A stretch of DNA of 64,000 bases from Scortum barcoo (lineage: Eukaryota; Chordata; Actinopteri; Centrarchiformes; Terapontidae), in assembly GCA_023238725.1 (NCBI GenBank), contig CM041554.1:19392050-19456049 (forward strand), read 5' to 3'. The notes under the pieces are model-generated. The model searched no databases. It was not told the origin of the DNA and saw nothing but the letters and a program-made list of their open reading frames with translations. Numbering within the stretch: position 1 is the stretch's first letter; every line of letters begins with the position of its first letter. The translations under genes were made by a program, and so were the position numbers. Positions 32,990-47,269 of the stretch are shown piece by piece.

Positions 32990-33447
32990 CACACTTCCCA
33001 AGTGCAGGACCAACAGGCTCAAGAACTCCTTTGTCCATCATGCCATCACACTCTACAACTCCTCACAAGGGGGGAGGAGGACATAGAGTAGGGGTGGTAG
33101 CCATTGTACACTTGCCTACTTGTACAACACATACACACTTTGGACACTTTTTCCTCTGGTGCAATAACCCCATCATATGGTGCAATAATTTTAATTTATA
33201 ACTCTTAACTTATTACCATACGAAGCCATAACTTATTTCATATGAGGCCATACTCAGCTCTTTATATTTACTTATATTATTTTATTCCCATTCTTTATAT
33301 TTTATATTTTGTATTTTAAGTATTTACTGTCTATATTTTTCATCTGTGTGCTCTTCTATCTGTATGCTGCTGGAAACGTAAATTTCCCTGAGGGAGTCAT
33401 CCCAAAGGGATCAATAAAGTCTTCAAGTCTAAGTCTAAGTCTAAGTC
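32990..33447 (+). mobile_element. 3' end of an L2/CR1-type non-LTR retrotransposon
   Basis: From 33003 the sequence encodes CRTNRLKNSFVHHAITLYNS, the C-terminal motif of reverse transcriptases of the L2/CR1 group. It is followed by an AT-rich 3' UTR, the common TAAATTTCCCTGAGGG motif and AATAAAG, and it ends in four AAGTCT-type units, the microsatellite-like tail of such elements. Everything upstream is missing, as expected for 5' truncation. Confidence 0.7.
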
Positions 33448-34389
33448 CAAACACACATAAGCCAATAAAAGAAAAACTCAAAAAAACAACGGCATGCCGG
33501 CAAACAGACAGGAAGACTGGATGACTGCATGCTTGACTCATCTGTTTTCTCTGCCCCTTACAGTATGCAAGCTCCTCCTATATCCGCCCATGTGTGCGTG
33601 TGTGGAGGAGCGGGCACCTAATGGAGGTTTCAGAGGATCAGCCCAGCGCATGCTGGCCAGTAGAGCTGGCCGACACCGCAGCTTATGACAAAGGAGAGGC
33701 GGACGGATGTCAGAGCAGACGGCAGCAGGCTCTGGTTACCGCAAGGAGTGGGCTCCAGGCATTCTTCTTCACTGTGTTTCCTTTGTGGTCAGCCGCTGTT
33801 GACACACCTCACCCCCCACCCCCACCTTTACCCCCAAGGCAAACACTTTAAGCAATCAGGTTGTTCTACTCTGAGCCTGGAAGTGTTATTAGGAAAGAGT
33901 GGAGGGATTTTTACTTGTGGAGAAATATGTGTATGTACCTAAGATCTGTGTATTTGATATCCAAAGAATCACTAAAACAACTAACAATGGCCTTTTCTCT
34001 CTCTCACACAGTGTGTCAGGTATAATCACAGAACACTGATCTGATTGTCCAACAAGACAATCTAGTAATGCATTAAGTCTTTGATGGTGACAGGCGATTA
34101 GTCATCAAGTCTGTCTTCAGCATATCTTCACTCTGACCCTTGCCTGGGGGGGGTGTGTATGTTTGTCCCTGTATATGAGTTTCTACTGGGAGCTTCAGCT
34201 TCATTATGTGATTCAAAGACATGAAGAGAAGGCCAACTTGTATTGAAAAAAATGAGAGCGTACAGGGAGGCCAGGCAATATTTTCAGGTAAATGCTAAAG
34301 TTGGCATACCAACATACTCACAGTGACACACAGTTTGACCTTTTGCTTATTAGAATTTAACACAAGATATGGACAGTATTTAAAGGAAC

Positions 34390-34730
34390 GTAACTAATTT
34401 TACAGGTATGTGGTCAAATTGGGGAAAAAAATCAATTATGACCTGGCAGTGGGGCTAGCTGAAAAGTCAGGGGAACACCAAAATAGTTAGAATTGGTCCC
34501 AAGGAGGACATGAATGTCTGTGCCAGAGTTCAGGCCAATCGATCCAACAGTTGCTGGAACATTTCACAAAAAACCTCAAATGTCAACCTGTCAGTGGTGT
34601 CGGGGCATACATCGTCTGACTGTCTGAACCAAAATGTATGCCAGTTCATTCAAAAGTTGTTGAGATATTTCAGTCTAGACCAAAGTGGTGGACTGAGTGA
34701 ACCACGGCGCTTGGGCCTGACTGTGTCTTT
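34390..34730. repeat. Teleost interspersed repeat, copy 1
   Basis: Contains the motif series GAAAAGTCAGGGGAACACCA, CATGAATGTCTGTGCCAGAG, TTGTTGAGATATTTCAGTCT and GACCAAAGTGGTGGA. It shares these with the copy at 47.3-47.9 kb. The pattern is that of a widespread non-coding teleost repeat with internally repeated 'aatgtctgta' blocks. Confidence 0.6.
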
Positions 34731-35252
34731 ATGTATAGCCCTTTGATAGACTGGCAAGGTGTCCAGGGAGTTACCCCGCCTTCTGCTCAATGCATGATGG
34801 AACAACCAATGACCAAGAACCGGAAAATTGAGAGCAAATGAAGGAATGACTTTCCTTCTCTTGAATTTCTTCATTCATCTGTCTTCATCTCTCTGACTCA
34901 CATTTACACATTTACATCTACCCCCCTGTGAGGCTGCCTAAGCAGCCCACACGCTATTAGTGGGGTCCGTGACCTCAGCAAGACTTTCCCCTCTGCTGCT
35001 CTCCTTCTGTCCGTCCACCCACTGTTACTCTGTGTGTTCCCTCTCTCCTGCCGCAGCCTCGAGACAGTGTGGGAGCTGTTCAGAGAGCAGGAATGCAGAG
35101 GGAGCGCTCAGCTGCCGGAGGAGAGGAGGAGAGAAGAGGGAGGAGAAGAAGGCAGGAGAGGGGATTTTTCCTTGCATGAGGTCATGGATGATGGCTTCTC
35201 TCATAGCAAGAGCTGAGCTCGTGGCAGACGCGCCCCTGACCTCCCTCTGCCA

Positions 35253-35268
35253 GCACACACACACACAC

Positions 35269-35338
<70 letters not shown>

Positions 35339-35339
35339 C
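35253..35339. repeat. (CA)n compound microsatellite
   Basis: CA-repeat with short interruptions, about 87 bp, in the gene-poor spacer. It produces Cys-Val and His-Thr repeat open frames that are not genes. Confidence 0.95.
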
Positions 35340-36756
35340 TCAGAGGGAGAAAGGGCTGAGCCTGTGGAAGCACTGGGTTGGCAGAGAGATGACATCTAGT
35401 TTTCATCTCTGCCCTTTACGCCACGGCTAATCTCCCAGTCCAGATTGCACTTTGTCTTTATCAACACACCACACGCGACAGCCAGCTTTGCAAAAGGCAG
35501 TAAGGACAAGCCCCAGTGGGCCACATTAGTGGACTCAGCCATGTGAAAAGCCCTGCTAAAATCTGCCCCATTACTAGCTGAGAGATGACAGTGATTAGTA
35601 ACACACTACAATTAGCCTGCTCAGCACTCACAGCTGATTCAACAGCAATATTGCCTCATCTTGAAGAGTGATCTGATTCTCTATCACTGCATCGATTGAG
35701 TGAGGAGTCCCGGTTAGCGGCAACAGTCGAGACAGCAGGATGATGGCGGTTATTATTGTGATTACTCAGCCCCTTTTCCTTCCCATGTGTGAGTCACGGA
35801 GACCGACGCTCTGTGGCTTTGTGCCTCGGTGTGAAAAATATCACTCCCTCCCTGAGCCCCCTTACCCAGCGTGGATTTCGGGAATGTGACATAGCACCAA
35901 AGCTTTGTCGGGGGACAATAGAGCCCCCATCTGAATGTGACACATCCCTGTGGGAGCAGTTGTTTTTATACATCCTTGGATCCTCTCCCTGTGAGCTGGA
36001 TTAGTTGGAGTCACTCTTACAACCCAACCCAGCCTCAGTGGAAGAGGTTTGGCTGCAGTATCACTGAGGACTCACTACCTTTAACACCAGCGCCAAAAAT
36101 CTAAGAGCCCTGACACATCAGGCTCACGGTGGACTGCGAGGCGATGTTAGCCTGTTGTCAGGCGTCCTTGCGGTTGACCATCGTGCCATAGTTTTTGCAC
36201 TCTGCCTGGCACTGTTGCCTCGTCTATTATCGGCTGCCGATTGAGCGCGAGTCAAATTGGCAACACTGGCAGCTGATGAAGTTCTCCTGGTGACGGTTCA
36301 AGGGCTCCGGTGTTCATTTTCTATGATCGCAACAGAGACGGCACACAGCTTTAACAAGGCTAAGTGTCTGAGGCATCAGGGAACAACACGAAGCATTCGA
36401 TAGGTCAACCTTTGTTGCGCTGGTTCTTTGAGGTTGGCTTGTGTGTCAGGGCTCTGAGTGAAATTTAACCCTTGAGACCTCATTGTAAGCTTGGATGAGG
36501 GTTACGTGTCGGTGGATCAGTGAGGTCTAGGATCTTTGAACTGCACTAAATGCTCTTTTTAGTTGTTTTACAAAGGCGGTGTAACCGCTTCACATCTGCA
36601 GGACTGTCTGAGATCACTAAAACAGATCGGGACTTTCAGGTTACATTCAAAACCGCATTGACTGTGTTTGTTTTGATGCTATTCTTGTATCCACCTTTCG
36701 AAATCATCACCTCTGGAATTCACAAAGTCTTCCCCACCTGTTTTCATTTTCTCTTA

Positions 36757-36797
<41 letters not shown>
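36757..36797. repeat. (CT)n(CA)n compound microsatellite
   Basis: A CT run passes directly into a CA run. Confidence 0.93.
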
Positions 36798-39700
36798 TAA
36801 GCTCACTTCCCACAAGGCCTTAGTTCTCTTTTCTAAGACAGTGGTGTGATTGTTCAAGACTGCAGGTGTGTTTGGAACTCTGGGAATTGCTTCAAACTAA
36901 TTATATACTCCTCACTGACATCTTTATTGTCACTGTACTCCGTCCCTCCCCCAGCACTCCCTCTGTATCTCTGTTTTGTTCCTTTTTTTTCTTTGTGACC
37001 TATAATTCAGGTCAGAAGCTGCTGAGCGATTTCATGTGCAGGAGCCTGGGAAGGAAATGAGTTCGGTAAACCGAGCAGCCACTCTGCGACCGACCACAAC
37101 ATCCTCCTGCTTCTGTGCTCATTAACAGCCCCCTTTCCTCTTGGCTCTCTTCCGACCTACGTCCAGCCCAGTGGGGTATCGCCTCACGCCCCCATCGTCC
37201 ACCAACAGAGGCCCCACATCAAACGGAGTTACGGGGCTGCCAGGAAGTTACATCACCACACCACAAGTCTTTGTTTGGTTCGCCGTTGGACTCACTTCAC
37301 TTCCTGCAGGGCCACAGGTCTGAAGAGTGGTTGTTGCAGAGTGAGTAGGTACTGGCTACTGTCCAAGACTGACATTCCTGTCACTCCTGTGTGTGTGAGT
37401 GTGTGCGCAGGAACTCATCATCACACCTTATATAGAGAAAACAGGGAACAGTAAACCAGCGGTAGTGCATCCAGTGAACCTAGTAATGGTGGATGGTTTG
37501 TTTTTTCTCATATAATATAACCGCTGAATCGAACACCATCCTCTGGAGACGGTGCCAGCCTTTACCGTCCATCTCTATAGTTACTGAGAGCGATGCCAAG
37601 CAGGGAAAACAACATAAAAGAAAATTGCTGCTGCGTTTCACAGTCGTTAGTGGATTCTATAGCTGGGTGGGTGGGAGTAATTGATTGCAGATGTCTTTTG
37701 TGAGACTGAAAGAAACGTTTTGTGAGCGCGTGTGTCACAGTAGGCTCACAGCAGACAGTTATGATGAGGTTTGAGTTTTCCTCGTCAGGGTTAGTCAGCC
37801 ATCTTCAGGAGCTCCCACACCCAGTTTCAAATAGTGTCTGTCACTTATCATTTTCTGTTTTTGAAAGCTGGGAGATAATATTCCTTTGTTCTTTGTTTTT
37901 TTTTCACTTCCGTCATTTTCCTTCGTCATTATCGCTGTGTGTGAGTCAACGTAGGAGTCTAAATGTCCTGAGCAGCAAAATTTCCCAAGATATAACACAC
38001 AGCAGAACACACTTTGACAATTACTCATTTCCAGGATGTGTTTCATCTTTTTAGGCTAAAACAGTCTGGTGTTTGCTTAGTGACAGATATTCCACATTTT
38101 TTTCATATATACATTTAAATGTGTTTAACGCTGGACTTGTCAATACTGTATATGGTAAATGGATCAAATGACCAGATGTAACGTGAATTGTAAGGCTTGC
38201 ATAGACGTACATCTCTGTGGCTCCTGTTAGCATTACAGCCTGCAACTTTACTGCTTTATTTCCACCGCTCTCATTAGCTTTGTTTGTCTGTAGCTTCAAA
38301 CAGCATAAAGGCAAAGGTAGCAGCTAGCCGAGCATGATATTTTCTTCAGGAGTGGGAGGAGATGAAAACAGATATCGGACTTACTTTTGAGAGGTGGCCA
38401 GAGACGCGGCGCGCTAATGTTGGGAATAATGAATGCTAACGAATGTAGATAATGAATGCTGACGTTGCTCTATGTCTGCTGGCTGTGTAAAGAGGCTAAC
38501 ACATCGGGCATGTCAACTTTTACAGGCCATAAGAGGTCGTACATAGCTTGAGTCTGCACTCTTTTAAGACTAAAAATGTTTTAAAAGAGAAGTATTAATT
38601 ATCCTAAGGTAAACAAAAGGCTACCTACCAAAAAGGCTGTAAGCTGCTTGCGCTTTAAAAATGGGTGACAGGTGTAAGACAGTTAGCACCAGTTAACAAT
38701 CAAACTAAATAAAGTTTTCCAATGGTGTTTGGTTTGTTAACGCCAGTATTGTTTTTGATGAATTGCTATTAAAAACAGCCACAATGCCTTTTCTGCATCT
38801 ATTCAATTCTATTCTACTCTAATTTATTCCGATTTTTTACCAAAGATGTGATTGAGCCTTTACAGTATACACCCGAGGAGTGATTTTCACAACACACAAC
38901 CCCTGGTACAACTTGGCATCAAAGCCTAAGCAGGAATTTTGTTTTTGTTTTTGTTTTACTGACATTTATCTCACCCCTCCTTAACGCTCGCCCTGCACAT
39001 TGCTCCATTTTGTCCTTGTTTCCATTCACTTATCTCCATATCAAGTTTGCTTCACAGTTGGTAAAAATAACCCTTCTGTCAAGACCATTGTGTCTATTTG
39101 TGCCATAGTAAACAGTGCTGCTCTGTTGTCTCACTTGCCCATTCCATTTGGTTGAAAGTTTCACTTGCTTCTTCCTGGAGTTTTTTTTTTCTTTGTAATC
39201 TACACCCTACACATTGTTGTCTTTAGTCTGTCAAACGCGGCCACAAATGCATGTGTGTGCTTCTTGTGGAAGAAAACGGGTGGATCCTCGGGCCGGGGGA
39301 GATACGCTGTCTGCACTTGGACAGGCTCTTCCTCCTGGCTGATTACTGCACAGTCATAAGCGCCACAAACGGAAACACAGACAGGCACACATCCACCAAA
39401 CACACACACACACACTGACGACAAGCTGCTGACCATACACACCCAAGAAAAGGCCTGTCTTGCATAAACACAAAGATGGGTCTTTGTTTTCCTTTTTTTC
39501 CCCCCAGTACTCTGTTCCTTACCAACATAGCTGTGTTATATTCCAACCGTCTGCCCAACGGTATAACACTATTTCGAGAGGCTTTCCTTAGAGGTGGGAG
39601 TTGGTGGACCAAAGTAACAGCGAACACGCTAAAAATACAAACCTCCAAATGACCTAAAAATAAACAAAAGAGGGAACCAGGGGGAAGAAGAGGATGTGGA

Positions 39701-42700
39701 GGGATAGCAACTAATGTCTGAACATCTAGTTTGTGTTCATGCTCAGTGTCACAGTTGTCGTCTGCATTTATAAGATCAAGAACACACACAGTATGCATAA
39801 TAATGATGACTATACATGGCTTTTTGTTAATTAATAGTAGTTGGCTTGTTCATAAAAATGCTAGTTGGTGGGTCAATTTACAAATGTGACCATAGATCAG
39901 ATACTTCTGTTTATATTCATTCATGATTTATCACTTTTCTCTAGAAGAATAGAAATAGAACGACAGCACGACTACTTTTGCTGAAATACCATTTGGGGTG
40001 CCAACATAAGAAATTTTGAGAGTGTACAGAGTGACTGATTCCCATTCAAAAGGTGACTTTTTTTGAATTTTTAAAGACTTTTGGTGTTGTTAAGTGTTTA
40101 GTGTCTCCCAAAGTTAAAAGATGACCTCATACACACTCCAAACAACCCGAATAAGGCCTGTTTCTCCTTTTGCCAGTCTCTGCAAAACAAGCAGTTTCAC
40201 AATTGCTGCATTCCCCTGAAGATTTGAAATGTTGCTTTCTGTGACGGTGTATATTATGATGATGATTATGGCTTATCCGATGATCAACTCCTCACTTCCT
40301 TTTCTGCCTTCTTCCAAAACACGCCACCCATGAGATAACCTCTGTATCTGTTGAGCTGAGGGTCCTGCCACTGCAACAAAGATCCGTCACGTGCTCTTCC
40401 TCCCAACTGTCCCTTTTGGAAACATGGAGTAGCTGCCAGAAATGCTTTGCATAATATAGGCCAGGGTATATTATATACACAGAGGGGTAGGCGCTAAGAG
40501 AAAATGGTTGGTTGTCCAGCTCTTGGTATTGTGGTTGGTTTTCACACCTCCGCAGAGTGGGCAAAGTAGACGTAGGGAGGAAGTCATTGCTGCTAGTTTC
40601 TGGTTAATCAGTTGCACTTAATGGCCCTCCAGCTCTTGGTTTGTTTCGGTTCACAGAAAGCGCAAAACATCCAGTATCTTGCACATGTGCATCACTTTTT
40701 GCTTCTCCCCTCAGGGTCATGAGATCACAATGTGACCACAGTGCTCCTTGTAAATATTCAGACATGCACCCATTATGCATCCTGGTGTGATGAGATGATA
40801 AACTAAAAGACACGTGGTGGTCAGCGCACCACATGACACACGCCGGTTACTGTTACAGTGGGGCATCACTGCTACTGAACCCGCTGAGGACGATCAAAGC
40901 GCTAAACTTAAGAAAAATTACTCCTTGGTTTGGTCCTTCATCAGTCCTCAAACCTCAAGTGAGATTCTGAGTCACTGCAAAGACAGAAAACACAAGCTCA
41001 CACACATGCCTGAACACTGTAAATTACATGCACATAATAAAAGCTGTCATAGTTCACCGACTGAATGTGTCACCGTTGGACTTTTTGTTTTTCATCAGAA
41101 CGACAGCTAGGAATGTAGGCGGCAAAAAACGAATCACTTTCTTGCTTTATTTAAACCATTGTGGTTACATTGCAGCCTTTACTTCCTTCATACAATAAAA
41201 GCAACCGCTGAAAATGTGGTTTTCTCTTCAGTTCACTTGAGTTTCTCTTGAGAATGAGTTACTCAGAAACTCCCAGCACCTCATTGACACGTATATCCAC
41301 CCCCCCTCCCCCCACGACACCTTTTTGTCACTCTTTCCCCCTCCCTTTCTTTGAAATCTGTTGTGTCCGTGTGGGTGCTCCGTCTGTGTCATGCTGCTGT
41401 GCTACCACATTCCTCCCTGACCAGTTCCTGTGCCGCCTCAAAAACAGCACTGACAAGCAAGAAAGAGAGAGAGAACAGAGCGGAGGGCCGAATCTGGCAG
41501 CGATGACAAACGGCGAGACAACGTCAGGAGAGGGTGGCCCAGTGAGGTCACTGCCGCCGTGATGCCATGGAAATGCTGGTGGCCTCTACGCAGGCGCTGC
41601 ACGATAATTTTGAGCTCAAAGCGTCTAAACATAACACGGCTGATGTTGGTGGACTGTTTGAACTAATAGCAGAGTACAGTCTAAGAGGATATGGCCTCAC
41701 CAGCTCCCCTTACTGCGGTGGATCTTCAGTCTGCCCTCCGTAAACACAAAAGAAGCTGAAATAACAAAGCGTTTGAAGTGAGGAAGCGTGATTGTTTTGA
41801 GGATAAAAGGGGAAAGGGAGGGGATTTTCAATCAGCTTTTGGTGTGCCGGGCCTCATCCAAGAAATCTTTGTGTGTTTTACTGCAGAACTCTTGACCTTC
41901 AACCGAATAAATGGAAAAAAATAAGCACTGCCTGGGCATTTGAACGCAGACACAATACATGCACACAATGCCACAATGGGGAGCCATCGGCGTGGTGGTA
42001 GCACTTTCCCACAATCCTCCTGGGTATGGGCACAACCGACGGGAAGCTGCTATTTCAGTTTTATGTCAGTATTTTTATGCATACAGAAGGAGTCAAAAAC
42101 GCACTTCCTGGTTGTTTTTGGCATTCTTAGTGTTCAAGGCAAAGGGCGTTTCTGAAGGTTTAAGAGCTGAGCTTCCCGTTAGAGAGCGTTTGCTTTATGA
42201 GCTTCTGCTTTCTTTCTGTGGAATGTGTGTAAAATCCTGTGAGGGCCTTACTATAGTCTAAAGTATGCTCCTACCCCAGCCAACGGACCACTGACATGCC
42301 AAGCATTACTAAGCAGCATTACTATGTAACATTGTTATGTCAGGAGGCCGCCGGGCACCAGGGCTTTCAAAGATGGATGTATTATGCAGTAATGGTAAAT
42401 GTGCTTTGCATTTCCGAGCAATGGAAAAAATGTTTAATGGGAGCTATTAAGCATTGTTAGTATAGAGGTGATATAGCCATTTGTTTTGTGATTTGTGAGC
42501 TATTAGTTCTGACTGCAGTTGCTTTGGTGAGTTATGATACCACTGTACTAGCTGAGCTCTCGAAATGTGACAACTAAAAACTGTTCCAACAGGCAGCACG
42601 TGCAAATAGTTACCCACCAATTTAGCCAGATAATCTAAAACACTAAGTTTGAAGTTAAAAGGAAAAATGAGCATACCTGTAATGTCACTAATAATCCCTT

Positions 42701-45700
42701 GTTGAACAGGAAAGCTGTGAGTGAGCACAACTAGGGAAGGCATGGTAGGTTAAAGTTGACAAAGGACATCCATCCCTAAATCAATGGATGTTTACAACAG
42801 ATAGATCAATAATTTTATAGTTCACTTTAGTTTTCCTGAACTCTCGAACTGAATACTTGTGTTTCTTGCCCCATGTAACCTCTTTTTTTTTTAGTCTTTT
42901 GAATCTCACCAGTGCTCAAGCATCATCGTAAATGATAACACTGATGGCACTGAAATAAAACCTGAACTATAAAAGGAAACACTGACATTGAAACATTTGT
43001 ATTTGAAAAAGCTTTATTGGCACTGATAAAAGATTCTAAGTGGGCAGTGAAAAAATGAACAAGTGCATTACATTCATTCTTTGTTGGCTGTGTTTCATTT
43101 TTCAGTGGAACTTGTTTAAGTGCTCACATTTCCTTTTTCCGTTCAGGTTTTGTTTTCACTTCCGGTTTTTATTTACAATGCCAAAATGTAGAGTCACCGC
43201 CCTGGCTCCTTAGATCAACAAAAATGAAACCCAAGTTGTAATAAACACCAGTTTTCCTTTAAGTCTGGCCACTATTTAAAGCCAACAACAGACCACATCT
43301 TCTGACCTCAAAGAGCACTATCAAGGATTTATAGGTAGTGATGATTTATTCATTTAGCAGAACAATACCTCACCTGCATGACTTTCATACAGTACATACA
43401 TACCCTATGACACACTGTTCGAAATGAAATGCAGATCATGACAGGAAAACATCGGAATGTGATAAATGAGGCGTGGAGGAGGGCGAGCGGCGGGGGAAGT
43501 GTAGTTAGCGTAGCCTGGGGCCACCTTCTTTACCTCTGTACAGGTAAGACCTGAATGGAACATAATTTACACAAGACGGACTGATTCACAGAGATCAGAA
43601 AATCTTACACAGCTGTTATGTTGTCCTCTCTGGCTGGTCTTCAGAGCCAACTGTAGTAACCTGAGTAGGCGTATGACGAAGCAGCAGCACTCAGGTAACT
43701 TCAAAGCTCCTTTTTCAGCAAACGGATCACGTTTCTCTCCTGGAATGTTCCACTGCCACAGAAACACTTTAAGTCTGAGGCCGAATTTGTTTGACATGAA
43801 TGAGAATCAGCTGCGAATCCTTTGATCTCTGCCAACACACCTCTGTGTGAAGAGTGGCAAAGACCAGGTGAAGTACCTGCTGTGGTCATGTAGGGCTTTA
43901 TTGAAGTTTGATCTCACACAGGTGCACCCGGTGAATGTACAGGCTGAACAACGCGGCATGAACAAGATGTTCACATGCATTTACTGTGACAAAGAGCAGA
44001 GCGCTCGTGAATGTCTGGTAAGAGGGTGGAATAGTTTTGAAGCTTACAGCATTCCTCTAAATACTTAACAGAACAGTCCACGGAGTATCTAAATTGTTTC
44101 CATAACATGTGTTTGCCTCTGGCCTTGTGAATGCATGTCAGGTATGTGTGACATCTGTAAACCACATCAGTGAAACTATCATGGGGCACCTGATTAGCTT
44201 GGACCCGGGCTCCTGGTGGCGCTGACAAACTCCGAGTGACTCACTGTCATTGCATCACATCAGGAGAGGGATGTGATGCAATGACGGCGACAACTGAAAA
44301 AGTGACATGTCACAATCAAGAGAGATATTACATTGATGAAATACAGGGGCAGAGGATAGTAATATGGCAGAGCAAGCATGGTGATATTTTCACTTTATGT
44401 TTTTGCCCTTGACCCACTCCTGTGTGGCACGATGAGACTGAGAAATGTGAATCCCCAAGTTTTTGTTTGCATGTGTGTGTGTGTATATTTCCACTTTGTT
44501 TCGTTGAAATGATGTTTTTCCATCAGTGTCGTATGTCAAATAAGCCCATAAGCCTCTGCCACTAAGCCACTAATTTCTACGGACAGAATGTGAATCAGAG
44601 CTGATGAAATTGGGAATACTTCACAGTGGCTACTGATCAAAACACGGCACCAGAATAGCTCCATTTGCTCTAAATTAGCCCAGAATAACTGATAAATTGA
44701 TGTTGTTTTTAAAGCTTATTGCCTCCACCTAATTAAGCTTGGTGATTGGATGTTTCTTTCAGAAATTTGAAAAAGTAAGTTGTGCTGAGCTCTTCTTGCG
44801 ACTTCTTAACTTGCATGTTTATTCACACAAGCTTTACTCCCAAAAAACAGATGTTTTGTAATGCAGTTCCTCAAGGGTGATTCAACTGGGACAGTTTCGT
44901 GCCCTTCCACGGTTTTAACTTACTCCAGCCACGAGTCAGCTCTGCAGAAACTGAGCCAGACTTTAACAGAGAAACCCTGTTGAACGTAGAGACAGTGTAA
45001 ATTCCTAGCATTTCCTGTGAGGGAGCGGTGGCCAAAACAAAGCAAAAATACAACTAAATCTGGTGAAGGTGTAGCTAAATCACACCTTTAAAAGTCAAAG
45101 TTGTGAATGGTGAATGTTCATATGAGCACCACAGAACTGGTCTGGGCTCTAACGGTCGGTAGCTTAAGCAGATAAACCCATCTCCATCGATGCTCTGTTT
45201 ACAGTTTAGGGTTGGGTTAAGCTGAGCAGGATGACCCAGTGATTCAGGTAGGTTGAATGGATTCAGACACACCCACAGGAAGCACTGCTTGCCATGCATG
45301 TCACCACCAGATTTCCTGGCTTGCAAAACTCCATGTTATGATGTCTGCACGTGTTTTAAACAGGGTATTGAACATGCGCTTCAAAACCAGTTACAGTGGT
45401 GGTATGACAAATAATGTGACATTTTCTTCATGCCAAGTGAAGATCCACATGCAGTGGTGCCCTGATGGTGCACTGAACGTCTCACTTAGAAAAGGAAAGT
45501 GTAACTGCAGGTGAGTGCAGCTCAGAAACAGAGACTGATACTGTTGCTCATACCATTCCTGTAACTAATTTCTGAGGCAGTCCTTGACAAATATTTATAG
45601 TTCACCTGCTGCCAACCTGGATATATTCAGAGCGTCACTTACTGGAAAAACAGTGTAATGAGGGACCTGACAGAGTAGAACGGGTACAGGGGCAAAGAGG

Positions 45701-47269
45701 AAGAAAAAAGAGGAAGAGCCAAAGGGAATAAAATCAAAACATCGAAAGGTATTTGTAAATCATTGCCGGCCCTGTGGTTTCATTTCATGAGAAAGATTAT
45801 GAAAGATTATCCGTTTTCCTTCGAAGATGTTCGAAGTCCAGTCATTGTGAAATGTGCCCAGCAACTGCAAACATATTGAAAACACTGACCTCTGCAACAC
45901 TGTCCTGTGGCAGCAGTCTTGGGCTCATGCTGGTTTTGTGAACTGACGGCGTCCCGACATTGGGTTGCTGTATGAATTCACAGAACTGATGACGTCATCA
46001 GGATTAGCTCATGCTGCAGCTTCTGCTCCCGAAAGTCCAGTAACAAGCCAGAGAAACCCTAACTTAAATTGATAATTAATGGAGCCAGTATGAGGATAAA
46101 AGGTTTGTGGTTCTGGAGTGTGTGTGGGCCTTTCTGCAAAGACACCATCAATTTGCTGACACTCCTGCGTCTTACTCACTCATCTCTGCTCTGTCTGAAA
46201 GGCAGACAGTCATAATAAGATCAGAATCTCAGTAGTCACTGTCTCTCTAATGCACTCTGGTTTCAGCACGCACACAAAAACACACGCATGCTCGACAACG
46301 CTGATACACTCCTTGCCTTTTATCCAGCTCTCCTCTGGTGCCTATGTAACAGGAGCTGGCAGCCCAGCCTTTCTCACAGAGCGGAGAATGTCACAATGGT
46401 AGGTCTCCATTCCACAGACTCTCCTGACCTTCACACAACGCTGCTTTTGAAAGACTAAATGTCTCTGCGCACAAGCCGGGCAGTTACTGTGTGTGTGTGT
46501 GTGTGTGGTAGGAGAGGGGGAATCCCTGTTTTTAACAAGCAAGCACAGCAATTAAATCGTGCATTTTGCCAACATAAGCCCACTTTTTGGACAGTGTGGT
46601 TTCTTTTGCTCTTTCACAAGCCAACAACATAAAATACATATATGGAACAAAAGTGTGTTGATTTGGAGAAAAAAGGGGGAGAAAAACCATTTGTCATAAG
46701 TTAGACGAGTCTGTCGGCCTGGGATTTCTTGACTGAGTGATGCCTCCCATGATGAAAAGCCCGGTTTATTTTTCTATCATGGACCACACTCACATCCTAC
46801 AGGGAGGGAATATGCCGGCGGTCTCAGCTGCGCCTCATGGATTATGTGAAATATGCGGGGGATGTGTGGGAGACAGACGTATTCTGTTTGGCGCGAACGA
46901 TGTTGGAAAACAAAAACCAATCCGAGCAGACAGACAGTCTGATGACTTAGCTGACACGCAGGAGCTGACCGCTGTGATGAATCTGTGATCAAGAGTCAAG
47001 AGTATTGCAGATAATATCAGTGCTTGTATTTGTCAGTCCAGACGGGTGTGAATTTTATGGGTTTGACATTTTAGATAGTGGGACAACGTTTTGGTTCAAA
47101 CACCAATATTACTCTTGTCACTGTGCCACTATTGTTGCAAGTCCACACCCATTACAGCCGCTTTTACACGTCTGATTATTCTGAACACCTGCAGCAACTC
47201 TCTGCATAGATGAGCAGCTTTGACAAGAGTCCACGGACATGCAGGCAGCTCCGCCAGGCTGCTCTGCGA

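Noticed and set aside
34960..35430. 156-codon open frame with His-Thr repeats
   Set aside because: Much of it is the (CA)n microsatellite, and the rest has no recognisable similarity.
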